A DNA stretch of 64,000 bases from Ramlibacter sp. Leaf400 (GCF_001424545.1 NZ_LMQL01000011.1:224593-288592); one strand, 5' to 3'. Counted from the first letter of the stretch, positions 16,281-27,151 are shown. Notes: generated by a model from the sequence alone, not told the origin. Numbers and translations are program-made.

Positions 16281-19200
16281 CTACTCCGTGACGTCGAGCA
16301 CGCGCATCAGTTCATTGCCGCGCTCATCGATCACCTTCACGGCCACCTGCCTTCGATCACCCAGGGCGAATGGCTCGCTGACCGTGCCCGCCAAGTGTGA
16401 CCAGATCGATTCCTCGAAGCTGCCCTTCAGAGAGCGCTGCAGATTATCCCAGGCGCTGGTCCTCGGGAAGAAGACCTGAGTTGCGTAGAACGAAAGGCCG
16501 TCGTAGTCGGTGTCGAGCATCCAGCAAGGTACGTTCTCACCCCCGACCGAATCGGTGTCGAGTGACTCAGGGTCGAACAGGTCGAGGCCACGTAGCTCCA
16601 CCTCGTACAGCGGCTGGCCCTCCGGGCCTCTCTTCCTCAGGGAGCGTATCGTCGCGTCGGGAAGGCCCGTGACGGAGAAAATCTGCGAAGCGCGTGTCGT
16701 CTTTAGTAGATCCGACATCGCCACGTCAGGCGTCACGGCCACGTATGCCGCAGGGATGCGCAACTTCTTCTCGTCTTCGATCATTGCCCGCGCATTGGGC
16801 TCGACCGCAAAGCCGAAGAAGTAGAGTCGGTCGTACTTCAAGTAATGCGCTTCACGTCCGGCCTCGTAGACAAGCGACGCCGATACCGCGCCGTCAGGCG
16901 GGCCAAAGACAATTGCCACGCGCCTATCACCCTCCTTCGCCTCCGCATGCAGGTACTCTGTCTCCACGGTGCTGCGCACACCTGCCAATGTGAGTTCCCG
17001 GTTGCCAGGAAGCCGCAGCGTCTTGGACTGGCGCAACACCTCGGTCATCCGCTGGATATGGGTTGACACGTCGTCGTCTGGAACCACAGCCTCGCCGTCG
17101 CCCGCCGACTCGAGCGGTTGCACTGGGGCTATAGCGGCCTCGAAGACGAAAGGGCCGGCCACACGGGTTACGCCGCCCACTTCTTCGGGGCGGTCCACCA
17201 GCACCTCCATGACAGCGGGCTCATCCTTGGCAAGGGATTTCAGCGTGACGTGCGGAACAAGTCCGCCAATCTCTTCGCCCTTGCGGTTCTGCTTTCGTTT
17301 GTAGACGAACCCGCCGGAGGGGCCGACCTGCGGAGACTTGAGCTCGTAGTAAGGAAACGTGGCAGTCAGCAGCCGTTGGCGCGCCAGTGCGAGCGGCACG
17401 CGCGACGTATCCATCGTGATCCAGCGTCGCCCCCATTGCTCCGCGACGAACGCTGTCGTGCCGGAGCCACAGGTCGGGTCCAGCACCAAGTCTCCTGGAT
17501 CGGTGCTCATAAGAAGGCACCGTTGGATGATCTTCGTATTGGTTTGAACGACGTAAACCTTCTGCATGCCGACCCCGGAGGCACCATCCGGCCAGAAGTT
17601 GTTCAGCGGTTGGAAGCCGAAGTCGTCGGCGAAGCGCACGTAGTTCACCGTGTTGCCGTTTTTGGTCAAACGCTTCAACTCGATCAGTCGCTTTGCTCCA
17701 GCAGTGTTGGTTTTCCAACTTGCCCCGGCCGTCGGCTTGAACGAAGCCCCGCCGAACTCCAGGTCGTAAATGCAACTCTCGGTTCGCCCCGCTGCAAGGA
17801 AGATTTGATGGCGAAAGAGTCGCCAACCTGTCGGGAGCGAATCAGCGGCAGCCTCTTCGGCGGTAATCCGGCGCTTGTCACCCGCGGCGTTCATCAGCCA
17901 CACATAGTTTGGGTCGTCGCTGAAGTCTTGCCGCTCGTACAGGGTGCGCTCCTTGAGAAGCGAGATATCGCGCGCGTACCAAAGCAGATAGTCCGCAACT
18001 GACGCAAGGCCCTGCGTGCCAAGGCCAGCCGTCTTCTTGAAGGCGATCAGCGCCCGGAAGTTTGATGCCCCAAAGATCTCGTCCAGCACTTCACGGACGT
18101 GGTGCACGTTGTCATCTGAAATCTGCACAAAAACGCTGCCGCTTTGGTGCAGCAGCTCCCGCGCCACCAGCAATCGATCGCGCAGGTATGTCAAATATGA
18201 ATGCAGCCCCAGTTCCCATGTGTCGCGGTACGCCTTCACCATCTCTGGTTCCCGCGTCATCTCGTCATCCGCGCCGTGCTTGACCTCCTTCTTCCGCACG
18301 AAGGGCTGGAAATTGCTGCCGAACTTCACCCCATATGGCGGGTCGATGTAGATCATCTGCACTTGGCCGGCCATGCCTTCGAACTCGAGCAGCGAGTTCA
18401 TCACTGCTAACGAGTCTCCAAGAACCATGCGGTTCTGCCACGGCCCCTTGTGCTCGTATGCCTCGAGGTTCTCGCGGATGTCCATCCCTGAGTCCCCGAA
18501 TAGGTCCAACGTCTGTCCTCTCGCCTTGCGGTGTCGAATGCCGTCGAGGATCGCCTTTGTCGAATGCCGTTCGTGCACGAACAGTGGTGATGTCGGGATC
18601 TGGATTTGGTGTCGCTCGGCCTTGCCTGCCCAGTTCAGGAACGGTTTGCTGATCTGCTGCAGCATCTGGGCGGCATCTGCAGTGGATGTGATGCGAACGC
18701 CTCCGCCCTTCCACTCCTTCGGCTCCGAGAAGACCGACTTCTCCCCCTCCTTGCCCGCACGCACGATGAGTCCCAGCAGCCATTCACCTAAGTCCCGTTC
18801 GCGCTGCTGATCCCACGAGAGTGCCGGATCCAGAGAGCTGTCGTATCGGTAGGTCTTCGGCGGCTTCCGCGCTTGAAATTGGTCCTGCAGGCCGGCGTCG
18901 GGGCGCTGCACTACCTGGTCCGGATGGCGGTACTGCTCGGTCGCGTCCAAGCCGGCACGTCCAACGCGGGCTGCCGCGGTCTCGCTCTTTAAGTCGCCAG
19001 CCTCAAGCTCGCGCGAGCCCGGCACCGGCCAGGCGCGCCCGCCTGCCGCCATCAGGCGCTGCACGAGTTCATCGCGCTTGCCCTGAGTGGGCTGCTCAAA
19101 CTGACCTAAAGCGTCTCGCAATTGCGCGACAGTGAGGCCCTCGACCAACGTCTCGGGCTTCGCTCGCTTCGCGCTGGCCAGAGTGGCCACCATCGATTCT

Positions 19201-19295
19201 CGAGATCGGCGATCGGCTTCCAGTTCGAGTTCAGCACACAGCTCTTTGAGCTGCTCGGGCATCAGCAGGTCAAGCACCACTCGCTTCAGGTTCAT
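16281..19295 (-). CDS. Beta-class site-specific DNA adenine methyltransferase (Mod-like)
   Basis: A 1004-residue N6-adenine methyltransferase. Motif IV, DPPYG, is at 318-322 and the SAM-binding motif I, DPTCGSGTT, at 606-614. This order (IV before I), with a long target-recognition region between, defines the beta class used by type III Mod subunits. The N-terminus carries a short SAP-like DNA-binding helix pair (around QGKRDELVQRLMAAGG). The C-terminal 350 residues are additional and unassigned. ATG 19295 has AAGAGG 6 bases upstream and is preferred to longer frames that overlap the upstream stop (19319). The gene sits between the UvrD-like gene and Res, all on one strand with tiny gaps. Confidence 0.9.
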   Translation of the reverse strand: MNLKRVVLDLLMPEQLKELCAELELEADRRSRESMVATLASAKRAKPETLVEGLTVAQLRDALGQFEQPTQGKRDELVQRLMAAGGRAWPVPGSRELEAGDLKSETAAARVGRAGLDATEQYRHPDQVVQRPDAGLQDQFQARKPPKTYRYDSSLDPALSWDQQRERDLGEWLLGLIVRAGKEGEKSVFSEPKEWKGGGVRITSTADAAQMLQQISKPFLNWAGKAERHQIQIPTSPLFVHERHSTKAILDGIRHRKARGQTLDLFGDSGMDIRENLEAYEHKGPWQNRMVLGDSLAVMNSLLEFEGMAGQVQMIYIDPPYGVKFGSNFQPFVRKKEVKHGADDEMTREPEMVKAYRDTWELGLHSYLTYLRDRLLVARELLHQSGSVFVQISDDNVHHVREVLDEIFGASNFRALIAFKKTAGLGTQGLASVADYLLWYARDISLLKERTLYERQDFSDDPNYVWLMNAAGDKRRITAEEAAADSLPTGWRLFRHQIFLAAGRTESCIYDLEFGGASFKPTAGASWKTNTAGAKRLIELKRLTKNGNTVNYVRFADDFGFQPLNNFWPDGASGVGMQKVYVVQTNTKIIQRCLLMSTDPGDLVLDPTCGSGTTAFVAEQWGRRWITMDTSRVPLALARQRLLTATFPYYELKSPQVGPSGGFVYKRKQNRKGEEIGGLVPHVTLKSLAKDEPAVMEVLVDRPEEVGGVTRVAGPFVFEAAIAPVQPLESAGDGEAVVPDDDVSTHIQRMTEVLRQSKTLRLPGNRELTLAGVRSTVETEYLHAEAKEGDRRVAIVFGPPDGAVSASLVYEAGREAHYLKYDRLYFFGFAVEPNARAMIEDEKKLRIPAAYVAVTPDVAMSDLLKTTRASQIFSVTGLPDATIRSLRKRGPEGQPLYEVELRGLDLFDPESLDTDSVGGENVPCWMLDTDYDGLSFYATQVFFPRTSAWDNLQRSLKGSFEESIWSHLAGTVSEPFALGDRRQVAVKVIDERGNELMRVLDVTE

Positions 19296-19318
19296 CCCCA
19301 TCCTCTTCTTCGTCTTGG

Positions 19319-22078
19319 TTATTTCGCCGCCGAGGCGGAACACAGGTTGCAGTAGTCGCACTGGGCGCAAGTCTTGGCGCTGGGTCGAGGCGGCAAATCG
19401 TTCTGGCGCAGCGCTTGCGCGGCGGCGCGCACGTCCCTTTTCACATCACCGATGAAGTCGTCGTCCACGGAGCGCCGCTTCTGCTTCTGCTCGTCGAGCT
19501 CGTAGATCTCCACGTAGTCAGCCGGCCGTCCAGTCAGTTCCTGATACCCCAGCGCGTAGATGTGCAGTTGCGTCTCAGTGACGGCCTCTGCCTGCGCGCG
19601 GTCGTTCGACTTCAGGTCCACAATGGTCACTTCGCCGCTGTCGATTCTGCGGACCAGATCGATGCGGCCAGCCACCGACACGCCGTCCCCCAGCGCGATC
19701 TCGATCGCTTTCTCGGAAAACTCAAGGTTCTTGAACTCCGCGGCGTTCTTGCGGATGTAGGCCTCGATTACTCGGCGAGCAGCCTGCTCGAGCTTGACGC
19801 GCAGCGCAGGGTAGGCGTACGGCGCGCGCAGATGGCGCATGACGAGCGTGGCTGCTTCGCCGGGATCCACGTCTTCTCCGTGGAGTGCGCGGGCATGCAC
19901 TTCGGCCAACGCATCGTGCAACGACTTACCGAAGCCCAGCGCTTCATCCAGTGGCGCATTGAAGCCGTACAAGATTCGCAGCTTGAACTGGTAAGGGCAC
20001 TCGAAGAAGTACTTCAGGTCCGAGAACGAGAGCGTAACGTTGGCCACCGACGATTTCGGCCGCGGATCCAGGCGCTTGCGCGCGGTGTAGTCAGGAGGCC
20101 GGCGCTTGACGTACTTCGACGCCAGGACCTCGGTAAAGAATTCAGACGGCGCCTGCGCCGTCTTGTTGCCGGCATGCGGCGCCCAGCTCAAATGGAGGAA
20201 CTTCTGCGCCCGCGTGACCGCGACGTAGAACAACCGGCGCTCATCATCTAGCCCGCCGCGATAGCGGGCCGCGTTATCAAATGCGGCCTCTGGGATGAGA
20301 TGCCAAGCCGTGCGGCCGCCGGCTGCGCGCGACGGAAAGCGGTTGCGCACCAGTTGCGGGACGAAGACGACTGGCCACTGCAACCCCTTGGCTTGGTGCA
20401 CCGTCATGATCCGCACCGCGTCGGGGCTAACGAACGTGTTTTCCTGCCATCCTTCGGGGTAGGCGCTCTCGGCGTGGTAGCGCAGGAAGCCGGCGAAGCT
20501 GACGTACTTCTCGACCGGCTTCGAATGGAAGTGGATGCTCTCGAAATCCGAGATCGCTTGGCTGAACTTGCCCAAGTTGTAGAACACCACCTCGCCGCGC
20601 GCGCCAGGAACCTGCTCCTCACGCAGACCAGTGTTCTCAATGAACGCGATGAACTGGCGCTGAAGGTTGTAGACCTTGAACTGGCCAATGTCGGCCCGCG
20701 GCATATCCACCCGGGCCTGCGCGGCTAAACCGACCGCCCGATCGAGTGCGGCGGGCAAGATACCCAGATCGGCATCCTGCCATGCGGCGCGAACTGTGGC
20801 GGCATCCACGTCGCCCGCCAAGAAATAGAAAAGCTGACGCGCCGCTTCCGCTTCTGCGGTCTGGAACAGATTGTCCATGCCCGTGATCACATACGGCACC
20901 TGCGCTTCGTCCAGCGCCGCGATGAACGGGTCACCGTCCCGCCGCACCGACCGGAGCAGGATGGCCATGTCGGACCACGAGACGCCGCGCTCGTTCCTGT
21001 CCTCGCGCACCGCGACGCCACGCAGTGCTTGGCAGGTACGGGCAATGTGCCGGGCTTCATCCTGGGGCGTATCGAAGGGCAACGCGGTGATGTCGCCAGC
21101 TTCGTATACCTGCGCCTCTGTGGGCTTCATCTCCTTCGGCAGGCGGCGAACGATCTGGCGAATGAAATCGCGCGCGACAGCCACCACGCCTTCGCTGGAG
21201 CGGAAGTTCTCCTCCAAGCGCACTTGATCGACCCGGGAATATCGTTCTCCGAAGGTCAGTATGTTGCGGACGTCGCTGCCGCGCCACTGGTAGACAGTCT
21301 GGTCATCGTCGCCGACCACGCAGACGTCGGCGCCAAGTCGGTTCAGTGCTGCGACAACCGCCTCCTGGACCGGATTGACGTCCTGGTATTCATCGACGAT
21401 CACGTGCCTGACGCGGGCGGCCAACCGTTCCCGAAGCCCGGGATTTCCCTCCAGCTCGTCGACAGCGCCCTTCAGGATGCCGGAGTAGTCCAAATAGGCC
21501 CGCTGGCGCAGCAGGCCTTCGTAGGCAGGGAGCTGTGCAACGACCGAGTTGCCGACGAGCTGCTCGGGCGCCACAGTCACATCTTCGCGAAGAATCCCCA
21601 TCGCCGCGATGAAATGGCGCGTGTCCGTGTATCGCTTGAGCGGCTGACCGGTAAGTGTGGTGCACTGGGTGAGCCCAGAGACCTTCGAGTGCCGATCGAC
21701 GAACAGTGACTGCTGCACTTCGTTGAGCACCTCGTACTTCATGAACACCGGCACCTCGGACTTCAGCAGCTCGAGGCAGTAGCCGTGGATCGTGCCGACG
21801 TACATCTCGGCCAAACCGGTGACGTCGCCAAGATGTTCATGGCAGCGGGCGTGAATTCGCTCCTTCAGTTCGGCGGCCGCCTTCTCCGTGAAGGTGAACG
21901 CCACGATGTTCTCTGGCCTGCATCCCGCGCCGCCGTCGGCCAACGGGCGTAGCAAGCTCACGACAAGCTGCGCGACGACCTCTGTCTTACCAGAGCCGGC
22001 GCACGCGATGAGCTGAAGATTGCCGGCAACGTGATTGATAGCCGCGAGCTGGGCGGCTGTGAAGCCGGACCGGTTCAT
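19319..22078 (-). CDS. UvrD/PcrA-like helicase fused to RecB/Cas4-like nuclease
   Basis: A 919-residue superfamily 1A helicase: Q-motif FTAAQLAAINH at the N-terminus, Walker A AGSGKT at 27-32, DEYQDVNPVQ in motif II, VVGDDDQTVYQWRG in motif III and VMTVHQAKGLQW-like motif V (written IMTVHQAKGLQW). The C-terminus is a RecB/AddB-type nuclease with GRIDLVRR and IVDLKSN (catalytic D...DxK). A Cys before it (FECPYQF) and CAQCDYCNLC at the end suggest an iron-sulfur cluster as in AddB and Cas4. ATG 22078 starts the conserved part; upstream codons are discarded. It heads the operon with the adenine methyltransferase and Res, so a role in restriction, for example degrading cleaved phage DNA, is likely but inferred. 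Confidence 0.85.
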   Translation of the reverse strand: MNRSGFTAAQLAAINHVAGNLQLIACAGSGKTEVVAQLVVSLLRPLADGGAGCRPENIVAFTFTEKAAAELKERIHARCHEHLGDVTGLAEMYVGTIHGYCLELLKSEVPVFMKYEVLNEVQQSLFVDRHSKVSGLTQCTTLTGQPLKRYTDTRHFIAAMGILREDVTVAPEQLVGNSVVAQLPAYEGLLRQRAYLDYSGILKGAVDELEGNPGLRERLAARVRHVIVDEYQDVNPVQEAVVAALNRLGADVCVVGDDDQTVYQWRGSDVRNILTFGERYSRVDQVRLEENFRSSEGVVAVARDFIRQIVRRLPKEMKPTEAQVYEAGDITALPFDTPQDEARHIARTCQALRGVAVREDRNERGVSWSDMAILLRSVRRDGDPFIAALDEAQVPYVITGMDNLFQTAEAEAARQLFYFLAGDVDAATVRAAWQDADLGILPAALDRAVGLAAQARVDMPRADIGQFKVYNLQRQFIAFIENTGLREEQVPGARGEVVFYNLGKFSQAISDFESIHFHSKPVEKYVSFAGFLRYHAESAYPEGWQENTFVSPDAVRIMTVHQAKGLQWPVVFVPQLVRNRFPSRAAGGRTAWHLIPEAAFDNAARYRGGLDDERRLFYVAVTRAQKFLHLSWAPHAGNKTAQAPSEFFTEVLASKYVKRRPPDYTARKRLDPRPKSSVANVTLSFSDLKYFFECPYQFKLRILYGFNAPLDEALGFGKSLHDALAEVHARALHGEDVDPGEAATLVMRHLRAPYAYPALRVKLEQAARRVIEAYIRKNAAEFKNLEFSEKAIEIALGDGVSVAGRIDLVRRIDSGEVTIVDLKSNDRAQAEAVTETQLHIYALGYQELTGRPADYVEIYELDEQKQKRRSVDDDFIGDVKRDVRAAAQALRQNDLPPRPSAKTCAQCDYCNLCSASAAK

Positions 22079-22583
22079 GGTGAAGACCGCCTGCGCACTG
22101 CTGTTTCCCCCTTCTACGCACCAAGGCCGACGCGCGACCGGCGTCGATCTGCGTTTGTACCACCGGTGCTCCGGAGACCCCATAGCGGTGCCCCGAGTGG
22201 CTGGCGCGCGTTCGATGGCCGACTAACGCGGGAGCCCGATGTCCACGCGGTCAGCAAAATGCCTGCTGATCCAAAGTTGGACATGCAAATCCAGTTGTTG
22301 ATAGTTCCGCCCGCCAATCCGTGTTCGCCCATGCATTGGGTCCCATCCAGCCATTTCGAGGGGTGGGGGTACGGTGGGGTCGCTGGATTGCGCCTGGCGG
22401 GGAGTTCCGGTGGTGGCGGGGGGCCTGCCGCGGACGAGGCACAACGTTCGCAACCAGTAATGCTGCGCAGTACCTTGGCCGGACTCTGCGCGCCGGCTCC
22501 GAGAGCACCTAGGCCGTTTTCGCCGACCCAAGCCACGTCCCAGCAGGGGGCTGCCCCAAGCATTGGGCATGCTTTTGGGTATG
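22079..22583. other. Island end next to tRNA-Ser, no gene seen
   Basis: About 500 bases upstream of the helicase gene and before the tRNA terminator. Open frames here are short or overlap in several phases, and none has a recognisable product. There is no integrase remnant. A 12-base sequence GCCCCAAGCATT (22551-22562) recurs at 22738-22749 on the other side of the tRNA; it may be chance. Confidence 0.4.
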
Positions 22584-22613
22584 TAAAAGCAGAAAACGCG
22601 CCTTGCGGCGCGT
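22584..22613 (-). terminator. Rho-independent terminator of tRNA-Ser
   Basis: On the minus strand ACGCGCC-GCAA-GGCGCGT forms a 7-bp GC stem with a GNRA-like loop followed by TTTCTGCTTTT. It lies 15 bases after the tRNA 3' end. Confidence 0.75.
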
Positions 22614-22627
22614 CACTGCTTACTGTC

Positions 22628-22720
22628 TGGCGGAGACGGAGGGATTCGAACCCTCGATGCGGCTCTACACCGCATACTCCCTTAGCAGGGGAGCACCTTC
22701 GGCCTCTCGGTCACGTCTCC
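22628..22720 (-). tRNA. tRNA-Ser (anticodon GCU)
   Basis: Read on the minus strand, the 93-base gene begins GGAGACGTGACCGAGAGGCC and ends CTCCGTCTCCGCCA with the CCA encoded. The acceptor arms GGAGACG/CGTCTCC pair. The anticodon loop CTGCTAA gives GCU, and a long class II variable arm (GTATGCGGTGTAGAGCCGCAT region) is present, as expected for serine. The 3' end points towards the accessory island, the usual geometry for integration into a tRNA 3' end. Confidence 0.95.
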
Positions 22721-22727
22721 AGCAAGA

Positions 22728-22742
22728 GGGGCATTATGCCCC
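22728..22742 (-). terminator. Weak hairpin between lysC and tRNA-Ser
   Basis: GGGGCAT/ATGCCCC is a perfect 7-bp palindrome around one base; on the minus strand TCTTGCT follows. It may attenuate lysC transcription before the tRNA, but the T-run is poor. Confidence 0.35.
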
Positions 22743-22778
22743 AAGCATTTCACTCTGCAGTCGAGTGCGGTAGCCCTT

Positions 22779-24047
22779 TCAGGTCGCCGGCTGATCCAGG
22801 TCGAACGCGCGGTGCAGCGCGCGCACGGCCAGCTCCATGTACTTCTCGTCGATCACGACCGAGGTCTTGATCTCGCTGGTGGAGATCATCTGGATGTTGA
22901 TGCCCTCCTCGGACAGCGCGCGGAACATCTTGCTGGCGATGCCCACGTGGCTGCGCATGCCGATGCCCACGATGCTCACCTTGCAGATGCGGGTGTCGCC
23001 CTCGATGGTGTCGGTGCCCAGGGTCGGCAGGACCTTGGACTTGAGCAGGTCCACCGTGCGCGCATAGTCGTTGCGGTGCACGGTGAAGCTGAAGTCGGTC
23101 TTCCCTTCCTTGGAGATGTTCTGGATGATGACGTCGACCTCGATGTTGGCGTCGGCCACCGCGCCCAGGATGTTGTAGGCGATGCCCGGCCTGTCGGGCA
23201 CGCCCAGGATCGACACCTTGGCCTCGTCGCGGTTGAACGCGATGCCTGAAACGACGGCTTGTTCCATTTGTTCGTCTTCCTCGAATGTGATCAGGGTGCC
23301 GGACTTGGCCTCTTCCTCGATCGGGATGTCCCAGGGGGTGAAGCTCGAGAGCACGCGCAGCGGCACCTTGTACTTGCCGGCGAACTCCACCGAGCGGATC
23401 TGCAGCACCTTGGAGCCCATGGAGGCCATCTCCAGCATCTCCTCGAAGCTCACCGTGTGCAGGCGGCGCGCCTCCGGCACCACGCGCGGGTCGGTCGTGT
23501 AGACGCCGTCCACGTCGGTGTAGATCAGGCACTCGGCCGCCTTCATCGCGGCGGCCACGGCCACCGCCGAGGTGTCGCTGCCGCCGCGGCCCAGGGTGGT
23601 GATGTTGCCGCCGTCGTCCACGCCCTGGAAGCCGGTGATGATGACCACCTTGCCGGCCTCGAGGTCCCCGCGGACCTTCTTGTCGTCGATGGATTCGATG
23701 CGCGCCTTGGTGTAGGCGCCATTGGTGCGGATGGGCACCTGCCAGCCGGCGTAGCTGACGGCCTCCATGCCTTCGGCCTGCAGCGCGATGGACAGCAGTC
23801 CGACCGACACCTGCTCGCCGGTGGAGCCCAGCATGTCCAGCTCGCGCAGGTAGGCGTCACCCGGCTTGGCGGGCGCCAGCTCCTTGGCCAGGCCGAGCAG
23901 GCGGTTGGTCTCGCCGCTCATGGCGCTGGGCACCACCACCAGCTGGTGGCCGGCCCGCACCCATTTGGCGACACGCTTGGCAACGTTGCGGATGCGCTCG
24001 GTGGAGCCCATCGACGTGCCGCCGTACTTGTGAACGATCAATGCCAT
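22779..24047 (-). CDS. lysC: Aspartate kinase
   Basis: Phosphorylates aspartate to aspartyl-4-phosphate, the first step towards lysine, threonine, methionine and diaminopimelate. The 422-residue length is that of the monofunctional enzyme. The N-terminus reads MALIVHKYGGTSMGS with the kinase KYGGTS signature at 7-12; the substrate-binding and nucleotide-binding stretches (ITGFQGVD, TLGRGGSDTSAVA) follow, and two ACT domains fill the C-terminal third (VSILGVPDRPG, VSIVGIGMRSHVG), the usual sites for feedback inhibition. The frame is open upstream, but ATG 24047 starts the conserved N-terminus. tRNA-Ser follows on the same strand. Confidence 0.97.
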   Translation of the reverse strand: MALIVHKYGGTSMGSTERIRNVAKRVAKWVRAGHQLVVVPSAMSGETNRLLGLAKELAPAKPGDAYLRELDMLGSTGEQVSVGLLSIALQAEGMEAVSYAGWQVPIRTNGAYTKARIESIDDKKVRGDLEAGKVVIITGFQGVDDGGNITTLGRGGSDTSAVAVAAAMKAAECLIYTDVDGVYTTDPRVVPEARRLHTVSFEEMLEMASMGSKVLQIRSVEFAGKYKVPLRVLSSFTPWDIPIEEEAKSGTLITFEEDEQMEQAVVSGIAFNRDEAKVSILGVPDRPGIAYNILGAVADANIEVDVIIQNISKEGKTDFSFTVHRNDYARTVDLLKSKVLPTLGTDTIEGDTRICKVSIVGIGMRSHVGIASKMFRALSEEGINIQMISTSEIKTSVVIDEKYMELAVRALHRAFDLDQPAT

Positions 24048-24054
24048 GGAAGAT

Positions 24055-24088
24055 GCGAAAAGAAGGGCCAGGCCGGCGTTGCGCCGGC
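24055..24088 (-). terminator. Terminator between the tctC-type gene and lysC
   Basis: On the minus strand GCCGGCG-CAA-CGCCGGC is followed by CTGGCCCTTCTTTTC. It lies between the stop of the receptor gene (24175) and the lysC start (24047) and should stop transcription from the former. Confidence 0.55.
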
Positions 24089-24174
24089 TTCGGCCACCTA
24101 GGGGAATCCCGCATTTTAACTGCCGCGGAAGCGGCAGCTCTGCCATGGCGCGCCGATCGCGCGGCGCGCGGCCT

Positions 24175-25158
24175 TCAGTCCGCCCTGGCGCCGCTGTCCC
24201 GCACCACCTTGCCCAGGCGCGGCACGTCGGCCTTGATCAGGGCGGCCAGCTCCTGCGGCGGCATGCCGCTGGGGTCGAGCCCGAGGTCGGCGAAGCGCTT
24301 CTGGATCTCGGGCGTCTTGAGGAACCTGCTGATCTCCGCGTGCAGCCGATCGACGATGGCCTGGGGCGTTCCCGCCGGCGCGAACACGGCCTGCCACGAG
24401 CTGAGCTCATAGCCTTGCAGGCCCTGCTCGGCGAAGGTCGGCACGTCCGGCGCGGCCTGCGATCGCGTCACGGTGGTGACGGCCAGCGGGCGCAGCTTGC
24501 CGGCCTTCATGTGCGGGATCGCGGTGGCGATGTTGTCCACCGCCGCCAGCAGGTTGCCGCCCAGGAGGTCCGTCATCATCGGGCCGCTGCCCTTGTACGG
24601 GACGTGCTGCATCTTCACGCCGGCCATGCTCTTGAACAGCTCGCCCGAGATGTGCTGCGAGGTGCCGCTGCCGGCAGAACCAAACGAGTATTTCTCCGGA
24701 TTGGCCTTGAGCAGCTTGATGAAGTCGGCCAGCGACTGCGCCGGCACGCTGGGGTGCACCAGCAGCACGTTGGGCTGGGTCGCGTACAGCGTGATCGGCG
24801 CGAAACTGGTGACCGGGTCGTACGACAGCCTGGAGTACAGCGACGCGTTGATCGCGTGCGAGCTGATGGTGCCGCCGCCGATGGTGTAGCCGTCGGGCGC
24901 CGCCTTGGCCAGTTCGGCCGCGCCGATGGAGCCGCCCTGCCCCGCCTTGTTCTCCACCACCACCGGCTGCCCCAGCACCGGCGTGAGCCGCTCGGAGGCG
25001 ATGCGCGCCAGGATGTCGGTGGTGCCCCCCGGCGCGAACGGCACGATGTAGCGGATCGGCTTGTTCGGCCAGCCTTGCTGCGCCAGTGAGGGGAAGGCCA
25101 CGAACGCGGCGGAGACGCCGCCGATCCGTCTGAGAGCCGTGCGCCGGGAAATGCCCAT
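24175..25158 (-). CDS. Tripartite tricarboxylate transporter substrate-binding protein (Bug family)
   Basis: A 327-residue periplasmic receptor of the Bug/TctC family, which delivers carboxylates and related solutes to TctAB-type carriers. The N-terminus MGISRRTALRRIGG with a hydrophobic stretch ending near SLAQQ is an export signal with a twin-Arg look. Family hallmarks are IRYIVPFAPGGTTDILAR, ENKAGQGGSIGAAE and YKGSGPMMTDLLGG. ATG 25158 has AGGAG 7 bases upstream. No tctA or tctB is nearby, which is normal for the many orphan Bug proteins in Burkholderiales. The ligand cannot be predicted. Confidence 0.92.
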   Translation of the reverse strand: MGISRRTALRRIGGVSAAFVAFPSLAQQGWPNKPIRYIVPFAPGGTTDILARIASERLTPVLGQPVVVENKAGQGGSIGAAELAKAAPDGYTIGGGTISSHAINASLYSRLSYDPVTSFAPITLYATQPNVLLVHPSVPAQSLADFIKLLKANPEKYSFGSAGSGTSQHISGELFKSMAGVKMQHVPYKGSGPMMTDLLGGNLLAAVDNIATAIPHMKAGKLRPLAVTTVTRSQAAPDVPTFAEQGLQGYELSSWQAVFAPAGTPQAIVDRLHAEISRFLKTPEIQKRFADLGLDPSGMPPQELAALIKADVPRLGKVVRDSGARAD

Positions 25159-26138
25159 CGTCTGTCTCCTGGTGGTTGTGCCCGGCATTCTTCGGTCAGC
25201 CGGGCGCAAAGCGCAACCGGGGACCATCCCGGAGGACGTGCCCGGTGCCCACCTTCAATTGCAGTCGGTGGCCGCGCGTGGTGCAGTCGGCCACCTGGGC
25301 GAGCAACTCATCGAGCTGCGCGGCGCTGGGCTGCTGGGCGTGCAACGTCTTCAGCCAGTGGCGAAGCAGGTTGGCCTGGCGCGCGGGCGACAGGGCTTGC
25401 AGCTGCGCGATGTCCGGTTCGCCGTCCATGGCGGCCAGGTCCGTCGCCGCGACTTCATCGAGCAGGCCCTTGGCCTGCGCCGCGTGGCGGGCGGAGCGGG
25501 CAAAGGTCTCGCGGAACGACGGGAAGGCGCTCTCCAGCGCGGGCAGCAGCTCGTGGCGGATGCGGTTGCGCGTGTAGCGCGTGTCGGCGTTCGTCGGGTC
25601 CTCGACGAAAACGATGGACTGCTCGCGAGCCCAGCGGCGCAGCTCGGAACCAGGCACGCCCAGCAGCGGACGCAGGAAGGCCACGCCGTGCCGCTCGAAG
25701 CGCGCCGGCATCGCGGCCAGCCCGGGCAGGCCGGCGCCGCGGCTCAGGGCCAGCAGCAGGGTCTCGGCCTGGTCGTCGGCATGCTGGGCGAGCAGCACGC
25801 AGGCGAGGCCCTGTTCCTGCGCCGACGCGGCCAGCGCCTCGTAGCGCGCACGGCGCGCGGCGTCTTCCGGGCTCTCGCCGGGCGCGTGCCGCGCATCGAG
25901 CCGCCGCACGTGCAGGGGGACGCCCAGGCCCGCGCAGGCCCGCTCGCAGTGTTCGGTGAAGGCATCGGCCGCCGCCTGCAGCCCGTGGTGAACGTGGATC
26001 GCCTGCACCGCGCCCGGCCACAGCCGCGCGGCGGCGGCCAGCAGCACCGAGGAATCGGCGCCGCCGCTGAAGGCGACGCCCAGGGGGAGCGGGGGATTCA
26101 GCGCCCCCAGGGGCGCCAGGACAACGTCGGCCCCCGCT

Positions 26139-27116
<978 letters not shown>

Positions 27117-27151
27117 GGGGATGGCTCCTATCTTTTGCTTCTTCTGGCCCG

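Noticed and set aside
1..22627. CRISPR array or cas genes in the defence-rich island
   Set aside because: No regularly spaced repeats are visible; the Cas4-like cysteine/nuclease pattern belongs to the UvrD-fused protein.
22031..22870. 279-codon plus-strand frame across the tRNA-Ser
   Set aside because: It runs through the tRNA gene and its terminator and has no recognisable sequence.
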